Positions 1 to 9,215 are shown, counted from the first letter of the stretch. The stretch is 64,000 nt of DNA from Cyanobium sp. Cruz-8D1 (GCF_024345975.1 NZ_JAGQCD010000002.1:1-64000); one strand, 5' to 3'. The notes: generated from the sequence alone by a model not told the origin. Translations and numbers: made by a program.

Positions 1-14
1 CTGGAGATCGCCCG

Positions 15-452
15 ATGACTCGCCTCAAAGCCAACGCCCTTCTCGATGCCGCCACGGTGCTGGTGGGCTGGACCAACCGTTCCGCCACCCGCGACACCGA
101 GAAGGTGTTCAGCAGCGGTGAGGTGGTGAAGCTGAACACCAAGCTCGATGCCGCCTCCCAGTTCTCGCTGCTGGTCTCCCACCCCGGCCACAGCGCTGCG
201 GTGACGGTGGTGCTGCATCTGGCGCCTGAGCTGCGTGACGGAACGATGGGCACCTTTGTCCCCGTCGCCACCGTCGCTGTGCCGGCAGAGGGCGGCCGGG
301 TGGAGGCCTACATCTCCGGCCACGACATCCTGCTGGACACCGCCGATGTGGATAACGCTGACCTGCCGGCGCTCTGCTTCGCCAAGGCCGTCGTCACCCC
401 TTCGACCCCGGAGGGGATGGTCGTCGGCCTGACCGCCACCCTGCCGGCCTGA
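15..452 (+). CDS. Putative phage structural protein, 145 aa
   Basis: I do not recognise the family. The ATG is preceded by GGAG at the very start of the window (spacing about 8 nt), which supports this start. The protein is mostly short beta-prone stretches (VTVVLHLAPEL, FVPVATVAVPA) without signal peptide, membrane segment or cysteine-rich motif. It lies 2 nt upstream of the next gene in a tightly packed rightward series that ends in tail-fibre genes, so a virion or tail-associated role is likely by context only. Confidence 0.6.
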   Translation: MTRLKANALLDAATVLVGWTNRSATRDTEKVFSSGEVVKLNTKLDAASQFSLLVSHPGHSAAVTVVLHLAPELRDGTMGTFVPVATVAVPAEGGRVEAYISGHDILLDTADVDNADLPALCFAKAVVTPSTPEGMVVGLTATLPA

Positions 453-454
453 CC

Positions 455-949
455 ATGACTCAGCCAACAACGGGGCTGGCAGCCCAGGGCCCTCTCCCTG
501 CCGGGATGCTGCGCATCCGCCTGGGCAGCCAGGCGCGCTACGTCTGGCCGGTGCATCTGCCGGGCTGGCTGGCACTCGGCTGGCGGCTGGCCGGGGCCGA
601 GGCCACAGCCGGAGCCCCAACGGCTGGGGTTGCCGCAGCAGAGCCGCCGGCACCCATCGCTGCGACTGCTGGCGAAATCCTTGAGCAGGACGATGCAAAA
701 CCTGCATCACCCCGCGGACGGCGCGGACGCCGCCGCAAGGAGGAGCCGGAACAGCCACCCGCCGGGGCTGAGACCACACCGGAAGAAACCGGGACGACCG
801 CTGAGGCTGACGCCGCCGACTCCGAGCCAACGGCAGCCCCTGAGGCCGCAGAGGAGGCAGGCACCACGCCTGGCGATGACACCACCACAGACGGGGACCA
901 CACGCTGAGCGCCCTGCCCGACGACCTCTTCGACGACCCGCTGATCTGA
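455..949 (+). CDS. Low-complexity phage protein, 164 aa
   Basis: The first ~50 residues look folded (RIRLGSQARYVWP), followed by a basic patch PRGRRGRRRKEE near residues 85-97 and a long acidic Ala/Thr/Glu/Pro-rich tail. No catalytic motif is visible. The layout (short ordered head, charged disordered tail) resembles small phage tail-completion or assembly proteins, but that is inference from context. It starts 2 nt after the previous stop and is followed after 13 nt by the next tail gene. Confidence 0.55.
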   Translation: MTQPTTGLAAQGPLPAGMLRIRLGSQARYVWPVHLPGWLALGWRLAGAEATAGAPTAGVAAAEPPAPIAATAGEILEQDDAKPASPRGRRGRRRKEEPEQPPAGAETTPEETGTTAEADAADSEPTAAPEAAEEAGTTPGDDTTTDGDHTLSALPDDLFDDPLI

Positions 950-962
950 TCCCCTGCTGGTC

Positions 963-1739
963 ATGCCCTACCCCCTGCCCCAGCAACCCAGCACCGTGGG
1001 CGGCCAACGGGTGCGGCTGCTGCCACCTGTCGGCTGCCCGGGGGTGGAGCAGTGGGTGCTGCCGATGGAGTTCAGCCGCTGGGCCGAACTCGGCTACCGG
1101 AAGGGCCCCATCCCGGCCGACGACCTGGAGCTGTTCTGGCTGCCGGCTGACAGCCGCTGGAACGAACCGATCGGCTCAGCCGCCATCGAGCTGCTGATCA
1201 ACCCGCGGCAGACCATCCCCTCACCGATCTCGGTGACCTGGGGTGATGGCAGCAGCAACGTGGTGCCCTGGCCGGCGGTCTCCAGGCAGGCGCCGCGGCT
1301 GCGGCACGTCTATGCCCAGCGGGCCGATGTGACGGTGCAGGTTCAGCTGGGGATGCTGATCGCCACCCTCCGCGTTGCCCTGGTGGGCTGCCCGGTGCCG
1401 CCCCAGCAGCTGCTGAACAACCGCGATGGCGGCGGCGGAACTGGAGGCGTCATCCAGCCGCTGATCCCCAGCGGCGGCATCAGCGGCGAGCCCTACGACG
1501 GCCGCCATGCGGTGGTCTGGCGCCTGCGGCTTCACCCGAACGGCGGCTTGGGCTTCATGCCCGACCCCAGCAGTGGTGAGCCGGCACTCGCTGTGGTGCA
1601 GGAATCAGGCGTCGGCAGCCGAGCCACCCGCTGGTACTCCGGCGATGGCCCGCCGCCATCCACCCTGCAGCCCGCGCCGGCCGTGGGTGACTTCTACCTG
1701 GACCGGCTATCGGGGCAGGTCTACGAGCTCTCCGCCTGA
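963..1739 (+). CDS. Phage tail-associated protein with PKD-like segment
   Basis: 258 aa. Residues ~85-130 have a PKD-like pattern: a beta strand into TWGDGS, then RHVYAQRADVTVQVQ, the usual H-x-Y-x(5)-V-x-V layout of that Ig-like fold. The C-terminus carries a G-x-G-x-PP ... GDFYLDRLSGQVYEL motif. The collagen-like tail-fibre protein at 4513-5757 has the same motif ([15 protein letters not shown]) at the end of its second collagen block, so both probably belong to one tail-tip or fibre structure. A Gly-rich hinge lies near residue 158. No enzyme motif is seen. Confidence 0.65.
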   Translation: MPYPLPQQPSTVGGQRVRLLPPVGCPGVEQWVLPMEFSRWAELGYRKGPIPADDLELFWLPADSRWNEPIGSAAIELLINPRQTIPSPISVTWGDGSSNVVPWPAVSRQAPRLRHVYAQRADVTVQVQLGMLIATLRVALVGCPVPPQQLLNNRDGGGGTGGVIQPLIPSGGISGEPYDGRHAVVWRLRLHPNGGLGFMPDPSSGEPALAVVQESGVGSRATRWYSGDGPPPSTLQPAPAVGDFYLDRLSGQVYELSA

Positions 1740-1744
1740 TCGCC

Positions 1745-2443
1745 GTGCCCGACACCAACAAGGGCCTGGCCGAGCGGGTGGAGGTGTTCACCCGCGCCAC
1801 CAGCGATGCGCTGCAGAAAGCGGTGGGCGAGGTGCTCGATGCCCGAAATCCCTGGCAGCTGCTCTACCGCCTCTCACGCATCGTGCTGCTCGGGCTGGTG
1901 CTCTACACCGCCTGGCTACTGATCACCCTGCAACCGGATCTGGCCAAACGGATGAGCACCACCACCGCCGCAACCCTGCAGGAGCAGGTAAGGGCGCATC
2001 AGGGGCAGGTGCAAACCCTGCTGCGCAGCGCGATCGAAAGCAGTGGCGATGGTCTCCACACCCTGGCGCTGCTGCAGTGGGGGGGCGGCGGCAGCGTGAC
2101 CGTTCTGGCGGCCGATGGGCGCCATGGCCAGCTGGCGCTGACGCCGGGTCAGCAACCGCTGCTGGGTGTGGAGATGGCCGAGGCCCTCGGCCACGCCGCC
2201 CTGGGCCTATGCGCCAGCGATGAATCCTCCGCCCTGCCGATGGCGGTGCGTTCGCCGGCAGGCAGCAACGGTGTGATCCTGGTCTGCCCTGTGGGTTGCA
2301 GCAGTGCAGGGCGCGGCCAGGGGCTGCTGCTGGCGCTCTACGACCAAGAGCGGCCAGATGCCCCTGGTGATTTGCACCAGCGCCAGCAGAAGCAGTTGCA
2401 GCTGTTCTCCCAGCGACTCGGCCAGCTGCTGGAGCAGCGCTGA
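1745..2443 (+). CDS. Single-pass membrane protein with possible GAF-like domain
   Basis: 232 aa, GTG start 5 nt after the preceding stop. One clear transmembrane helix lies near residues 40-62 (LSRIVLLGLVLYTAWLLIT). A short helical linker and a C-terminal alpha/beta domain follow, ending in strands GVILVCPVG and GLLLALYD and a final amphipathic helix. The layout (one TM then a GAF-like fold) is shared with the 256-aa protein at 10349-11119 in this element. Function is unknown; membrane attachment during infection is inference. I could not match it to a named family. Confidence 0.55.
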   Translation: MPDTNKGLAERVEVFTRATSDALQKAVGEVLDARNPWQLLYRLSRIVLLGLVLYTAWLLITLQPDLAKRMSTTTAATLQEQVRAHQGQVQTLLRSAIESSGDGLHTLALLQWGGGGSVTVLAADGRHGQLALTPGQQPLLGVEMAEALGHAALGLCASDESSALPMAVRSPAGSNGVILVCPVGCSSAGRGQGLLLALYDQERPDAPGDLHQRQQKQLQLFSQRLGQLLEQR

Positions 2444-2544
2444 GCGCAACTCCAAATTTGGCGTCAATTAGGAGTTCGTTTGGAGTTGGCACCGCGCAGC
2501 CCACTGCCGCTGGCAACAGCCATTGATGCCGCCCCCTGCTCTCC

Positions 2545-2931
2545 ATGCCCCTCTCCTGGCGTCAGCTCGCCTCGCTGCTCGGACCGCCAGGGCCGATGAC
2601 ACCGCTGGTGCTCTCGATGCCCAGCCCCCAGGTCAATGACCGGCGCATCCTGCTGCGGGCACCCCAGGCCCAGACCCTCAGCCGCGTTGATGCCGTGCTC
2701 ACGGGCGGCACCAGCCCCAGCGTCTCCTTCTCGCTGCGCCATGGCGCCGATGTTTCCGGTGCTGGCACGGCAGTCACGACGGATCCGATCACCGTGACCA
2801 GCACCACCACCGGCAGCGCGATCACCAGCTTTCAGGCCCCAGAGATCCCAGCAGAGCACTGGCTGTGGCTGGAGGTCACCGCCATCAGCGGTTCACCCCA
2901 GGCGCTCACGGTGGCGGTGCAGTTCAGCTGA
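2545..2931 (+). CDS. Putative phage tail or appendage protein, 128 aa
   Basis: Unrecognised. After an N-terminal proline-rich stretch the protein is a predicted beta-sandwich rich in Thr and Ser, with alternating hydrophobic strands (PSVSFSLRHGADV, HWLWLEVTAISG, LTVAVQF). The same style is seen in the 139-aa protein at 5779-6198. The 101-bp gap before it is the only sizeable gap between it and the upstream phage genes. A structural role is inferred from fold style and neighbours. Confidence 0.55.
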   Translation: MPLSWRQLASLLGPPGPMTPLVLSMPSPQVNDRRILLRAPQAQTLSRVDAVLTGGTSPSVSFSLRHGADVSGAGTAVTTDPITVTSTTTGSAITSFQAPEIPAEHWLWLEVTAISGSPQALTVAVQFS

Positions 2932-3015
2932 GCTGCCGGCCAAGGCGTCCAGGGCTTCTGTTGCGGTGGCAGGACTGAATCAGCAGGCTGGGGAGATCCC
3001 CCAGCCGTTGCGGTC

Positions 3016-4458
3016 TTGAATCAGCTGCGCACCACGGCCATCGCTGCCACCACCCTGCTGGCAGCTGTGGTGTTGATCCGTCCAGCGCACGCGGGCACCC
3101 TCACCGGCACGGCCACCATCCGTGAGCGGATCGCCCTGCCGCCGGATGCGGTCTTCGAGGCGGTGTTGATCGACATCGCCCGCGCTGATGCCCCGGCCAC
3201 CGAGCTCGGCCGCGTGCGGCTGCAGCCGGCCGGCCAGTCGCCCTTCCGCTTCTCCATCCCCTACCGCGAGAGCGACATCACCCCCCGCGGCCGCTACTCC
3301 GTCCGCGCCACGGTGCGCCATGGCGAGCAGTTGCTGTTCACCACCGACACGATCACGCCGGTGCTCACCAGAGAGCCCAGCCAGCCGCTGAATCTGCAGC
3401 TGGTGCAGGTGGGTGGCGGCCCGCGGCCGTCCCAGGCCTCCTCACCGGTAGGCCGGTTGCCGGCCAGCTGGCGCGGCGATCTGCCGGATGCCGGCGGCAC
3501 GACGCGCTGGCAGGTGGATCTCACCAGCGATGGCGCCTATCAACTGCGCCAGACCTTCCTGAATCGGCCGGCACCCAACAGCTTCGATGACATCGGCCGC
3601 TGGCGGCTGGAGAGCGGCAGCAACCGCCTGGTGCTCCGCGGCGGCCGGGAAGCGCCCCTGTTCTTCCAACCCATCGAGGGCGGCAGCGCCCTGAGGAAGC
3701 TCGACCTGCAAGGTCAGCCCATCAACTCGCGCCACAACGATCGCCTGCAGCGGCTGGCGGCCTACGCACCGATCGAGCCACGCCTGCATCTGCAGGGGAT
3801 GTTCCGCTACCTCGCCGATGCCGCCAGCATCCGCCTCTGTGCCACCGGCACCCGGCTGCCGGTGGCGATGGAAGGCGACTTCCGCGCCCTCGAGCGTGCC
3901 TACCTCAAGGCCCTGCCGGCTGGCGCGGCGGGGCGGCCGCTGCTGGTGAACCTGGAGGGCCTGATCGCCAGCCGCCCCTCGATGGAGGCCGGCCGGCCGC
4001 CGCAGCGCACCCTGGTGGTGGAGCGCTTTGTGGGGGTGCATCCCGGCCAGGGCTGCGGCCAGGCCAAGACGACTCCCACCCCCGCCCCGCATCCCATGGC
4101 TTCTCCTTCCCTGCGCGGCACCCTCTGGACGCTCCAGGCGCTGCAGGACGGTGATGGCCCCAGCCTGAGCGAGCCCCCCGGCAAGCCGGCCGAGCTGCTG
4201 CTGGCGAGCGATCAGGAGCGTGTGAGCGGCAGTGGCGGCTGCAACCGGCTGATAGGGGGCTTCCGCCTCAGCGGCGAGCAACTCAGCTTCTCCAGGCTGG
4301 CCAGCACCCAGATGGCCTGTCCGCCAGAGCTGATGGCCTTCGAGCGGCGCTACAGCGAGGCCCTGGGCCGGGTGCGGCGCTGGAGCATCGACAAGCAGAA
4401 CCTGCTGCTTCTGGACGAGCGGGGCCGCACGCTGCTGCTGTTCACAGCCAAGCCCTGA
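3016..4458 (+). CDS. Secreted three-domain protein: YbaY-like + NlpE-like + META
   Basis: 480 aa. A TTG start is chosen because it gives a clean Sec signal peptide (MNQLRTT, hydrophobic core, AHA|G near residue 26). No lipobox cysteine is present, so it is probably periplasmic rather than a lipoprotein. Residues ~27-135 match the YbaY/YscW-type beta domain, ~150-345 resemble the NlpE/CutF copper-stress domain, and ~365-480 form a META (HslJ/DUF306) domain with GSGGCNRLIGGF and TQMACP. Such proteins are chromosomal envelope-stress proteins, yet this one sits between phage tail genes. It may be a cargo (moron) gene or a host gene caught in the island. Confidence 0.78.
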   Translation: MNQLRTTAIAATTLLAAVVLIRPAHAGTLTGTATIRERIALPPDAVFEAVLIDIARADAPATELGRVRLQPAGQSPFRFSIPYRESDITPRGRYSVRATVRHGEQLLFTTDTITPVLTREPSQPLNLQLVQVGGGPRPSQASSPVGRLPASWRGDLPDAGGTTRWQVDLTSDGAYQLRQTFLNRPAPNSFDDIGRWRLESGSNRLVLRGGREAPLFFQPIEGGSALRKLDLQGQPINSRHNDRLQRLAAYAPIEPRLHLQGMFRYLADAASIRLCATGTRLPVAMEGDFRALERAYLKALPAGAAGRPLLVNLEGLIASRPSMEAGRPPQRTLVVERFVGVHPGQGCGQAKTTPTPAPHPMASPSLRGTLWTLQALQDGDGPSLSEPPGKPAELLLASDQERVSGSGGCNRLIGGFRLSGEQLSFSRLASTQMACPPELMAFERRYSEALGRVRRWSIDKQNLLLLDERGRTLLLFTAKP

Positions 4459-4512
4459 GCCCCTCCCAACTGAACGTGGCAATAGCCAGCAGAACAGCGC
4501 TGCCTGGCTGCC

Positions 4513-5757
4513 ATGGGGTCCTGGAGTTCCACCGGTTCAATCCGCGGTCCTGAGGGTCCCGCCGGGCCGCAGGGCGGCCCTGGTGTTCAGGGTCCCCAGG
4601 GCCCGGCTGGTCCCCAGGGCCAGCAAGGCCCCGCGGGTCTGCAGGGTCCAGAAGGTCCTGCGGGTCCCTCTGGCCCGGCTGGTCCGGCCGGTGCCCAGGG
4701 CATCCAGGGCCCGGCGGGGATCGGGATCAACTTCAAGGGGTCGGTGGCGGCGATCGCCAACCTGCCGGCCAACCCGGACCAGGGCGATGCCTACATCGTC
4801 CAAGCCGACGACTCGCTGCGGGTCTGGGACAGCGAGAGCAGCAGCTGGGTGGACGGCGGCTCCATCCAGGGCCCCCAGGGGCCAGCTGGTGTGGCGGGTC
4901 CTGCCGGTGCTGCCGGTCCCCAAGGCCCTGCTGGACCGCAAGGTCCGCAGGGCATCCAAGGTCCAGCAGGCGCCGATGGTCTGATCGGTCCCCGCGGCAC
5001 GGGCTGGTTCACCGGCACCGGTGCCCCGCCTTCCGCGATTCCCGGCGCCGTCGATGGCGACCTCTACCTCGACCTGCTGACCGGCACCGTCTATCAACTG
5101 GGCCCGCTGCGGGTGGCGGACCTGCCGGCCATCGGTGCTGCCTTTGACGGCGGCTACTACGCCGGCCTGATCAGTCACACCGCCAATGGCGTACCCACCC
5201 ATGCGCTGATCATTTCGCCCAAGGCGCTTGGCTCTGCCCTCAACCTGGCCTGGAAGACCGCCAACACGGCCAGCACCGGCACCACGAGCGTGTTCGATGG
5301 CTGGGCGAACAGCGAGGCGATGAACAACGCCAGCCATCCGGCCGCGCAGTTCTGCCGCTCGCTCAACATCGGCGGCTACGACGACTGGTACCTGCCCGCC
5401 ACCCAGGAGTGGGATGTGCTGTATCGGTCCTTCAAGCCGGAGGCGACGGCCAATGGCACCTATTCCGGGGCGGGTTATGGCGCCAACCCCTATGCGGTGC
5501 CGGCGGGCGGGAACTACACCGACAGCAACCCAGCACTGACGAGTGTGCTGGCTTTCCGCGCTGGTGGCGCCGAGACCCTCAAGCACTTCGACGAGAACTA
5601 CGGCGACGATCCCTTCTTCCACTGGACCTCCACCCAGGCCGCCAGTGGCACCGCCTTCCTGCGGATGACCTACCTGGGGGATCAGTACGCCGAGGCCAAG
5701 ACGAGCGCTTTCATCACCCAGGTGCGGGCGATCCGTCGCATCGAGGTGCTGCCGTAA
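4513..5757 (+). CDS. Collagen-like phage tail-fibre protein with DUF1566/Lcl-type C-terminus
   Basis: 414 aa. Two Gly-X-Y blocks (about 20 and 15 triplets, roughly residues 13-72 and 120-165) flank a phage-type insert with the words [10 protein letters not shown] and [13 protein letters not shown]. The second block ends in [15 protein letters not shown]. Residues ~220-410 resemble the DUF1566/Lcl C-terminal domain: an N-terminal DGGYYAG, a central [16 protein letters not shown], and a terminal FHWTSTQ. Such proteins form trimeric fibres that contact host surfaces; adhesion is the expected role here. It is the best marker that 1-8.3 kb encodes a tail tip. Confidence 0.82.
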   Translation: MGSWSSTGSIRGPEGPAGPQGGPGVQGPQGPAGPQGQQGPAGLQGPEGPAGPSGPAGPAGAQGIQGPAGIGINFKGSVAAIANLPANPDQGDAYIVQADDSLRVWDSESSSWVDGGSIQGPQGPAGVAGPAGAAGPQGPAGPQGPQGIQGPAGADGLIGPRGTGWFTGTGAPPSAIPGAVDGDLYLDLLTGTVYQLGPLRVADLPAIGAAFDGGYYAGLISHTANGVPTHALIISPKALGSALNLAWKTANTASTGTTSVFDGWANSEAMNNASHPAAQFCRSLNIGGYDDWYLPATQEWDVLYRSFKPEATANGTYSGAGYGANPYAVPAGGNYTDSNPALTSVLAFRAGGAETLKHFDENYGDDPFFHWTSTQAASGTAFLRMTYLGDQYAEAKTSAFITQVRAIRRIEVLP

Positions 5758-5778
5758 GCGGCAGGGAGAAGAGCAGCC

Positions 5779-6198
5779 ATGGCCAGTTGGCTGCCGCGCA
5801 CCCAGGTCCCTGGTCAGCAGGTGAGCGTGACCCACACCACCACGCCCCTGCTGCCGGGTGCCAGCGCCCTGCTCGACCTCCCCGGCCTGGGGCGGCTGGG
5901 CCATTTCCTGGCGGTGAGCACCGATGCACCGGGCTGGGTGAGCTTCTACAGCTCGGGGGCGGCACGCGAGGCCGATGGCAGCCGCCCGATCACCCAGGAT
6001 CCGGCCCCGGGGAGTGGGGTGCTGCTCGATCTGGTCACCACCGCAGCTGCCCAGACGATCACGGCACCGCCGGGCGGCACCTACTTCTCCACCGAAACCG
6101 GGGCGGCGGCGCCGCTGCTTCGGGCATTGGTGCGCAACACCGGCACTGCCCAGGCCGCCATCGCCGTGACCGTCACCGCCGTCGTGCTGGCGCCCTGA
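5779..6198 (+). CDS. Putative phage tail/appendage protein, 139 aa
   Basis: Unrecognised beta-rich protein. It has alternating strands (GWVSFYSSG, GVLLDLVTT, AIAVTVTAVVLAP) and a GGTYFSTE turn, with no cysteine, signal peptide or enzymatic motif. It begins 21 nt after the collagen-like fibre gene and is followed 15 nt later by another appendage gene, so it is probably co-transcribed and part of the same fibre assembly. Its ending resembles that of the 128-aa protein at 2545-2931; a shared small jelly-roll-like fold is possible but unproven. Confidence 0.55.
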   Translation: MASWLPRTQVPGQQVSVTHTTTPLLPGASALLDLPGLGRLGHFLAVSTDAPGWVSFYSSGAAREADGSRPITQDPAPGSGVLLDLVTTAAAQTITAPPGGTYFSTETGAAAPLLRALVRNTGTAQAAIAVTVTAVVLAP

Positions 6199-6213
6199 GA
6201 TGAGGCCTACCCG

Positions 6214-7116
6214 ATGAGCAGCCGGACCCTGATCGACATCAGCCGCCTCGGCACTGACACCACCTGGCCCTCGGTGGCGGTGGAGGTGAACGGCTACCTG
6301 CAGAACTGGATCGCGGCGGCCAACACCCAGGTGAGCCAGCACCAGCTGCGCATCGCCACCGCACCCAACCCGGATGCCACCGCAACGGACCCCTGTGGCT
6401 GGCGGCTGGAGGCGACCCTCGCCCAGCTCACCCCCGGCGGGGAGCCAGCGGTGCTGCTGCTGGAGGTGTTCCTCACCGGCACCACCCTTCAAATTCGGCC
6501 GGGCATCGGCAACACCGAGCCCTACGTGGGGGCCGACACCGAACAGGGCTGGGTGTACCCCGCCGGCGATGTCGTCTACAGCAACGGCACCTGGAGCACC
6601 ACGCCGCTTCCCTTCAATGCCCAGGTGGGCTGGTCGCTCGCCCCTGGGGCTGAATACTTCGTGTTCGCCTACAGCCAGCACCGTTTCACGAACAGGCAGG
6701 CGGTGCCGCTGCTGATCGCCCGCGACCAGGTGTCCGGCCACTGGATCCTGGCGGCCTCGCCCCCCTCTACCTCCAGCTTTGATGGATTGCGGGCCGTGAG
6801 CTGGAACGTCCGCTCCGGCCAGCCCTCGGGCTCGCGCTATCTGCTGCGCGATGGGCTGCTCACCGTGGTGCGGATCAGCCAGCCCGCCGAGCTGGTGATC
6901 GCCACCACCGACTGGAGCTACTACGAGGTCGCCAACGAACCGGCCCAGTTCTGGGAGCCGCTCATCCTTCCCCCCGACTTCGCGGCGGTGAACATCAGCA
7001 GCGCAGCGATGAGCTACTACAAGGCGCCCGATGGCAGCGAGTGGCTGGCGATCGGCGCCCATGGCCTGCTGCTGCGCACCCGCGAGGCGGGACCCAATGG
7101 GAGCTTGCTCCCATGA
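6214..7116 (+). CDS. Putative phage tail-fibre/tip protein, 300 aa
   Basis: Not recognised. The N-terminal ~60 residues contain helical WPSVAVEVNGYLQNWI, the style of a short attachment helix. The rest is beta-rich and aromatic (YVGADTEQGWVYPAG, EYFVFAYSQHRF, DWSYYEVANEP), typical of surface-exposed phage appendages. The stop overlaps the ATG of the next gene by 4 nt (ATGA), indicating translational coupling. Role inferred from position only. Confidence 0.58.
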   Translation: MSSRTLIDISRLGTDTTWPSVAVEVNGYLQNWIAAANTQVSQHQLRIATAPNPDATATDPCGWRLEATLAQLTPGGEPAVLLLEVFLTGTTLQIRPGIGNTEPYVGADTEQGWVYPAGDVVYSNGTWSTTPLPFNAQVGWSLAPGAEYFVFAYSQHRFTNRQAVPLLIARDQVSGHWILAASPPSTSSFDGLRAVSWNVRSGQPSGSRYLLRDGLLTVVRISQPAELVIATTDWSYYEVANEPAQFWEPLILPPDFAAVNISSAAMSYYKAPDGSEWLAIGAHGLLLRTREAGPNGSLLP

Positions 7117-8345
7117 CCTATCAGGTGTTCTGCCAGTCCTTTGCCCCCGGCAGCTGGAAGTGGACCAGCAAGGACGCTGCTGGGGTGGGCATGCAGCTCG
7201 ATGCCGCCTTCCGGGCCTTCGCCGCGGTGGTGAACGCCCTGCCGGGCAACGCCAGCACACCGCTCAGTGTGGTGCGCTCTCATGCCGATGCCACCGCCAA
7301 CCGCTGGGGCTACACCTGGCAGCTGGGCCATCCCGTGGAACCCGCCCACCTCTGGTTCCTTACTGAGAGCACCACCGCCCAGGGCGAGACGCAGAGCAGC
7401 AGCAGTGCGGTCTTTGGCAACGCGCTGGCCAGCACCTTCACCAACAGCACCAGCAACGGCGGCTACGGGTCCTACAACAACTCCTCGATCAACAGCACCG
7501 CGCTGGCCTACGTCGACAGCACCCTGACCGGGGCCACGTCGATCGGCGCGATCCTGCTGATCGCCCAGGACACGACCCCAGGGAAGGAGCTCTTCTGCTG
7601 GGCCCTCAAGACCCATGGCGGCAACGACGAGCTGCATCGCGACAGCTGCCATGCCCTCTACAAGAGCCCGGGCACGACGGGCTGGAACTCGATCGCGATC
7701 TTCCCCCGCACCAGCAAGCAGTTCTATGGGCAGGTGGTGCTGCACGGCTATTCGGGCAACAGCTTCGGGGGGCTCCCGTCGGCGATCGGCGCCAGCATCT
7801 ACGCCAACGGCCATCAGCTGCGCAGCGGCATCGCCCTGGGCCACTACGAATTCGTGCTGCAGAACCAGGGCCTGTTTGATGCACCACCGCCGCTGATCCA
7901 GCTGCCGGCGCCGCTGTTCATCGGCTCCACCTCGACCCGAGGCGCCAGCACCCATTTCGGCAAGGTGACCCGCCCCGATGGGGTGATGCTGCAGCTGGGC
8001 CAACGCTCCAGCGACCGGGACGTGTGGCTGTGGGTGCCAGCTGGCACCAGCCACAACCAGGCCAGCCCCTGGAGCACACCCCTGACCCTGAGCCACTGGC
8101 GGGAGAGCAACGAACTGCACTTCATCAGCAGCCTGCCCCCGGGTGGGATGCAACTGGTCTCGGGTTCGGCGGACTTCATTCGCCACTTCCCCCACATGAG
8201 CGCCGTGGGTGCCCGCCAGCACCCACAGCAGGGCCCGCTGCTCTCCGGCTCCGGTGGTGGGGGAGGAGGATGTAGTGGTGATGGGGAAACGGGTGGCGGA
8301 GCAACTCGACCATCCACAGGCCTGCTCTGGCCGCGGGGGATCTGA
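7113..8345 (+). CDS. Putative phage tail-fibre protein with Gly-rich C-terminus, 410 aa
   Basis: The frame is open from 7041, but the ATG at 7113 overlaps the upstream stop (ATGA) and gives the natural N-terminus MTYQVFCQSF, so I use it. The body is Ser/Thr/Asn-rich with repeated small-residue stretches (TNSTSNGGYGSYNNSS) and tryptophans, as in phage fibre or adhesin shafts. The last ~40 residues are Gly/Ser-rich with a GSGGGGGGCSG run. No enzyme motif is seen. It is the last gene of the rightward structural block; the strand switches after it. Confidence 0.6.
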   Translation: MTYQVFCQSFAPGSWKWTSKDAAGVGMQLDAAFRAFAAVVNALPGNASTPLSVVRSHADATANRWGYTWQLGHPVEPAHLWFLTESTTAQGETQSSSSAVFGNALASTFTNSTSNGGYGSYNNSSINSTALAYVDSTLTGATSIGAILLIAQDTTPGKELFCWALKTHGGNDELHRDSCHALYKSPGTTGWNSIAIFPRTSKQFYGQVVLHGYSGNSFGGLPSAIGASIYANGHQLRSGIALGHYEFVLQNQGLFDAPPPLIQLPAPLFIGSTSTRGASTHFGKVTRPDGVMLQLGQRSSDRDVWLWVPAGTSHNQASPWSTPLTLSHWRESNELHFISSLPPGGMQLVSGSADFIRHFPHMSAVGARQHPQQGPLLSGSGGGGGGCSGDGETGGGATRPSTGLLWPRGI

Positions 8346-8383
8346 TCCCGCCACGGGCGCACGGCGCTGAGAGCCGGCTGGCT

Positions 8384-8566
8384 CTAGACGCTCCAGCGCA
8401 GCGGCTCCTCCCAGCCGGCCTCTGGGCAGATCAGATCCCAGCAGCAGCCGATCGGCTGAGGAACCGGCAGGGAGAAGAGCACCAGCTGCCGGGCGACCCG
8501 CACTGGGTGACGGCGCTGCGGCCTGCGCTGGCGGGAACGGCAGGGAGCGGTGGTGGTGGCTTGCAT
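8384..8566 (-). CDS. Possible 60-aa phage protein
   Basis: A short open frame with an Arg-rich N-terminus and a C-terminal half that looks coding (QLVLFSLPVPQPIGCCWDL). No Shine-Dalgarno site or homologue is recognised. It reads toward the end of the tail block and could be a small regulatory protein or a chance frame in G+C-rich DNA. Weakly supported. Confidence 0.3.
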   Translation of the reverse strand: MQATTTAPCRSRQRRPQRRHPVRVARQLVLFSLPVPQPIGCCWDLICPEAGWEEPLRWSV

Positions 8567-8891
8567 GGCGAACTGGAGAAGAAACGCCCCCCTCCACGCC
8601 CCTGAGCCACGGGGTCAAGGCCACCCGTTGGGTGCTCGCCTTGGCCTTGACGCTGTGGCGCCGCCAGCCCACCGCCTCTGGGGGCTGCTGGCCAAGGGGC
8701 GGACCATCGGGGACGTGCTCTCCTGCGCCGTGGACCACCGCCAACCCCGCACTTACCTACCGCTGCGCTCAGCCGCCGCCGGCATGACCCAGGCCGCCCT
8801 GGGCCTCGTCCCCGGACTGGGCCAGTCCACTGGCGGAGAGGCACATCAGGAGAGAAATGCCGGGATCAGGGCTCCCGGCGGGCCCTGGGCC
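8567..8891. other. 325-bp stretch with no supported gene
   Basis: Several frames stay open on both strands, as is usual at this G+C content, but their translations are Arg/Pro/Gly-rich and look non-coding. No clear promoter, hairpin or repeat was found. Confidence 0.4.
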
Positions 8892-9215
8892 TCAGGCCAT
8901 CTGCAGCCTCAACTCAGCCAGCGCCTCACGATCAGCCTCCAACTGGCAGCGCTGCAGCAGCTCCTGCTGAGCCAGCAGCCGCTCATCGAGCTCATCCACC
9001 CGCGCCAGGCACTGCTGGATCGCCGGGATCACCTCCTCCTCCAGCAAGGTGATTTCCTCCTCGCCATAGGGCTGCTCGATCCAGGTGCGGCGCAGCGGCA
9101 GCCCCCGCCGCAGCTGCAGGATCCGCTCGATCGCCTTGAGGCTGGATTCGAGCAGCAGAAACGGATCCTCCTCTGGCCGGCAGAACGGCGAGGCAGCGGC
9201 AGAAAGCATGGCCAT
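8892..9215 (-). CDS. Small helical phage protein, 107 aa
   Basis: The frame is open from 9383, but the part before MAMLSAA looks non-coding, so the ATG at 9215 is preferred. The protein is almost entirely helical and acidic. Residues ~15-30 carry LLLESSLKAIERIL, and the C-terminal half is a coiled-coil-like run (ITLLEEEVIPAIQQCL ... LLAQQELLQRCQLEADRE). No family recognised. It is isolated between other leftward phage genes. A small regulatory or assembly role is possible. Confidence 0.5.
   Translation of the reverse strand: MAMLSAAASPFCRPEEDPFLLLESSLKAIERILQLRRGLPLRRTWIEQPYGEEEITLLEEEVIPAIQQCLARVDELDERLLAQQELLQRCQLEADREALAELRLQMA

Noticed and set aside
4537-7260. A 907-codon open frame on the minus strand opposite the fibre genes
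   Set aside because: It is the complement of collagen-like and tail genes; the translation is Arg/Gly/His-rich without a fold, and the plus-strand genes are clearly coding.
7017-8744. A 575-codon open frame on the minus strand
   Set aside because: Antisense to the 410-aa fibre gene, low-complexity Gly/Arg/Ala composition; explained by G+C-rich codon bias.
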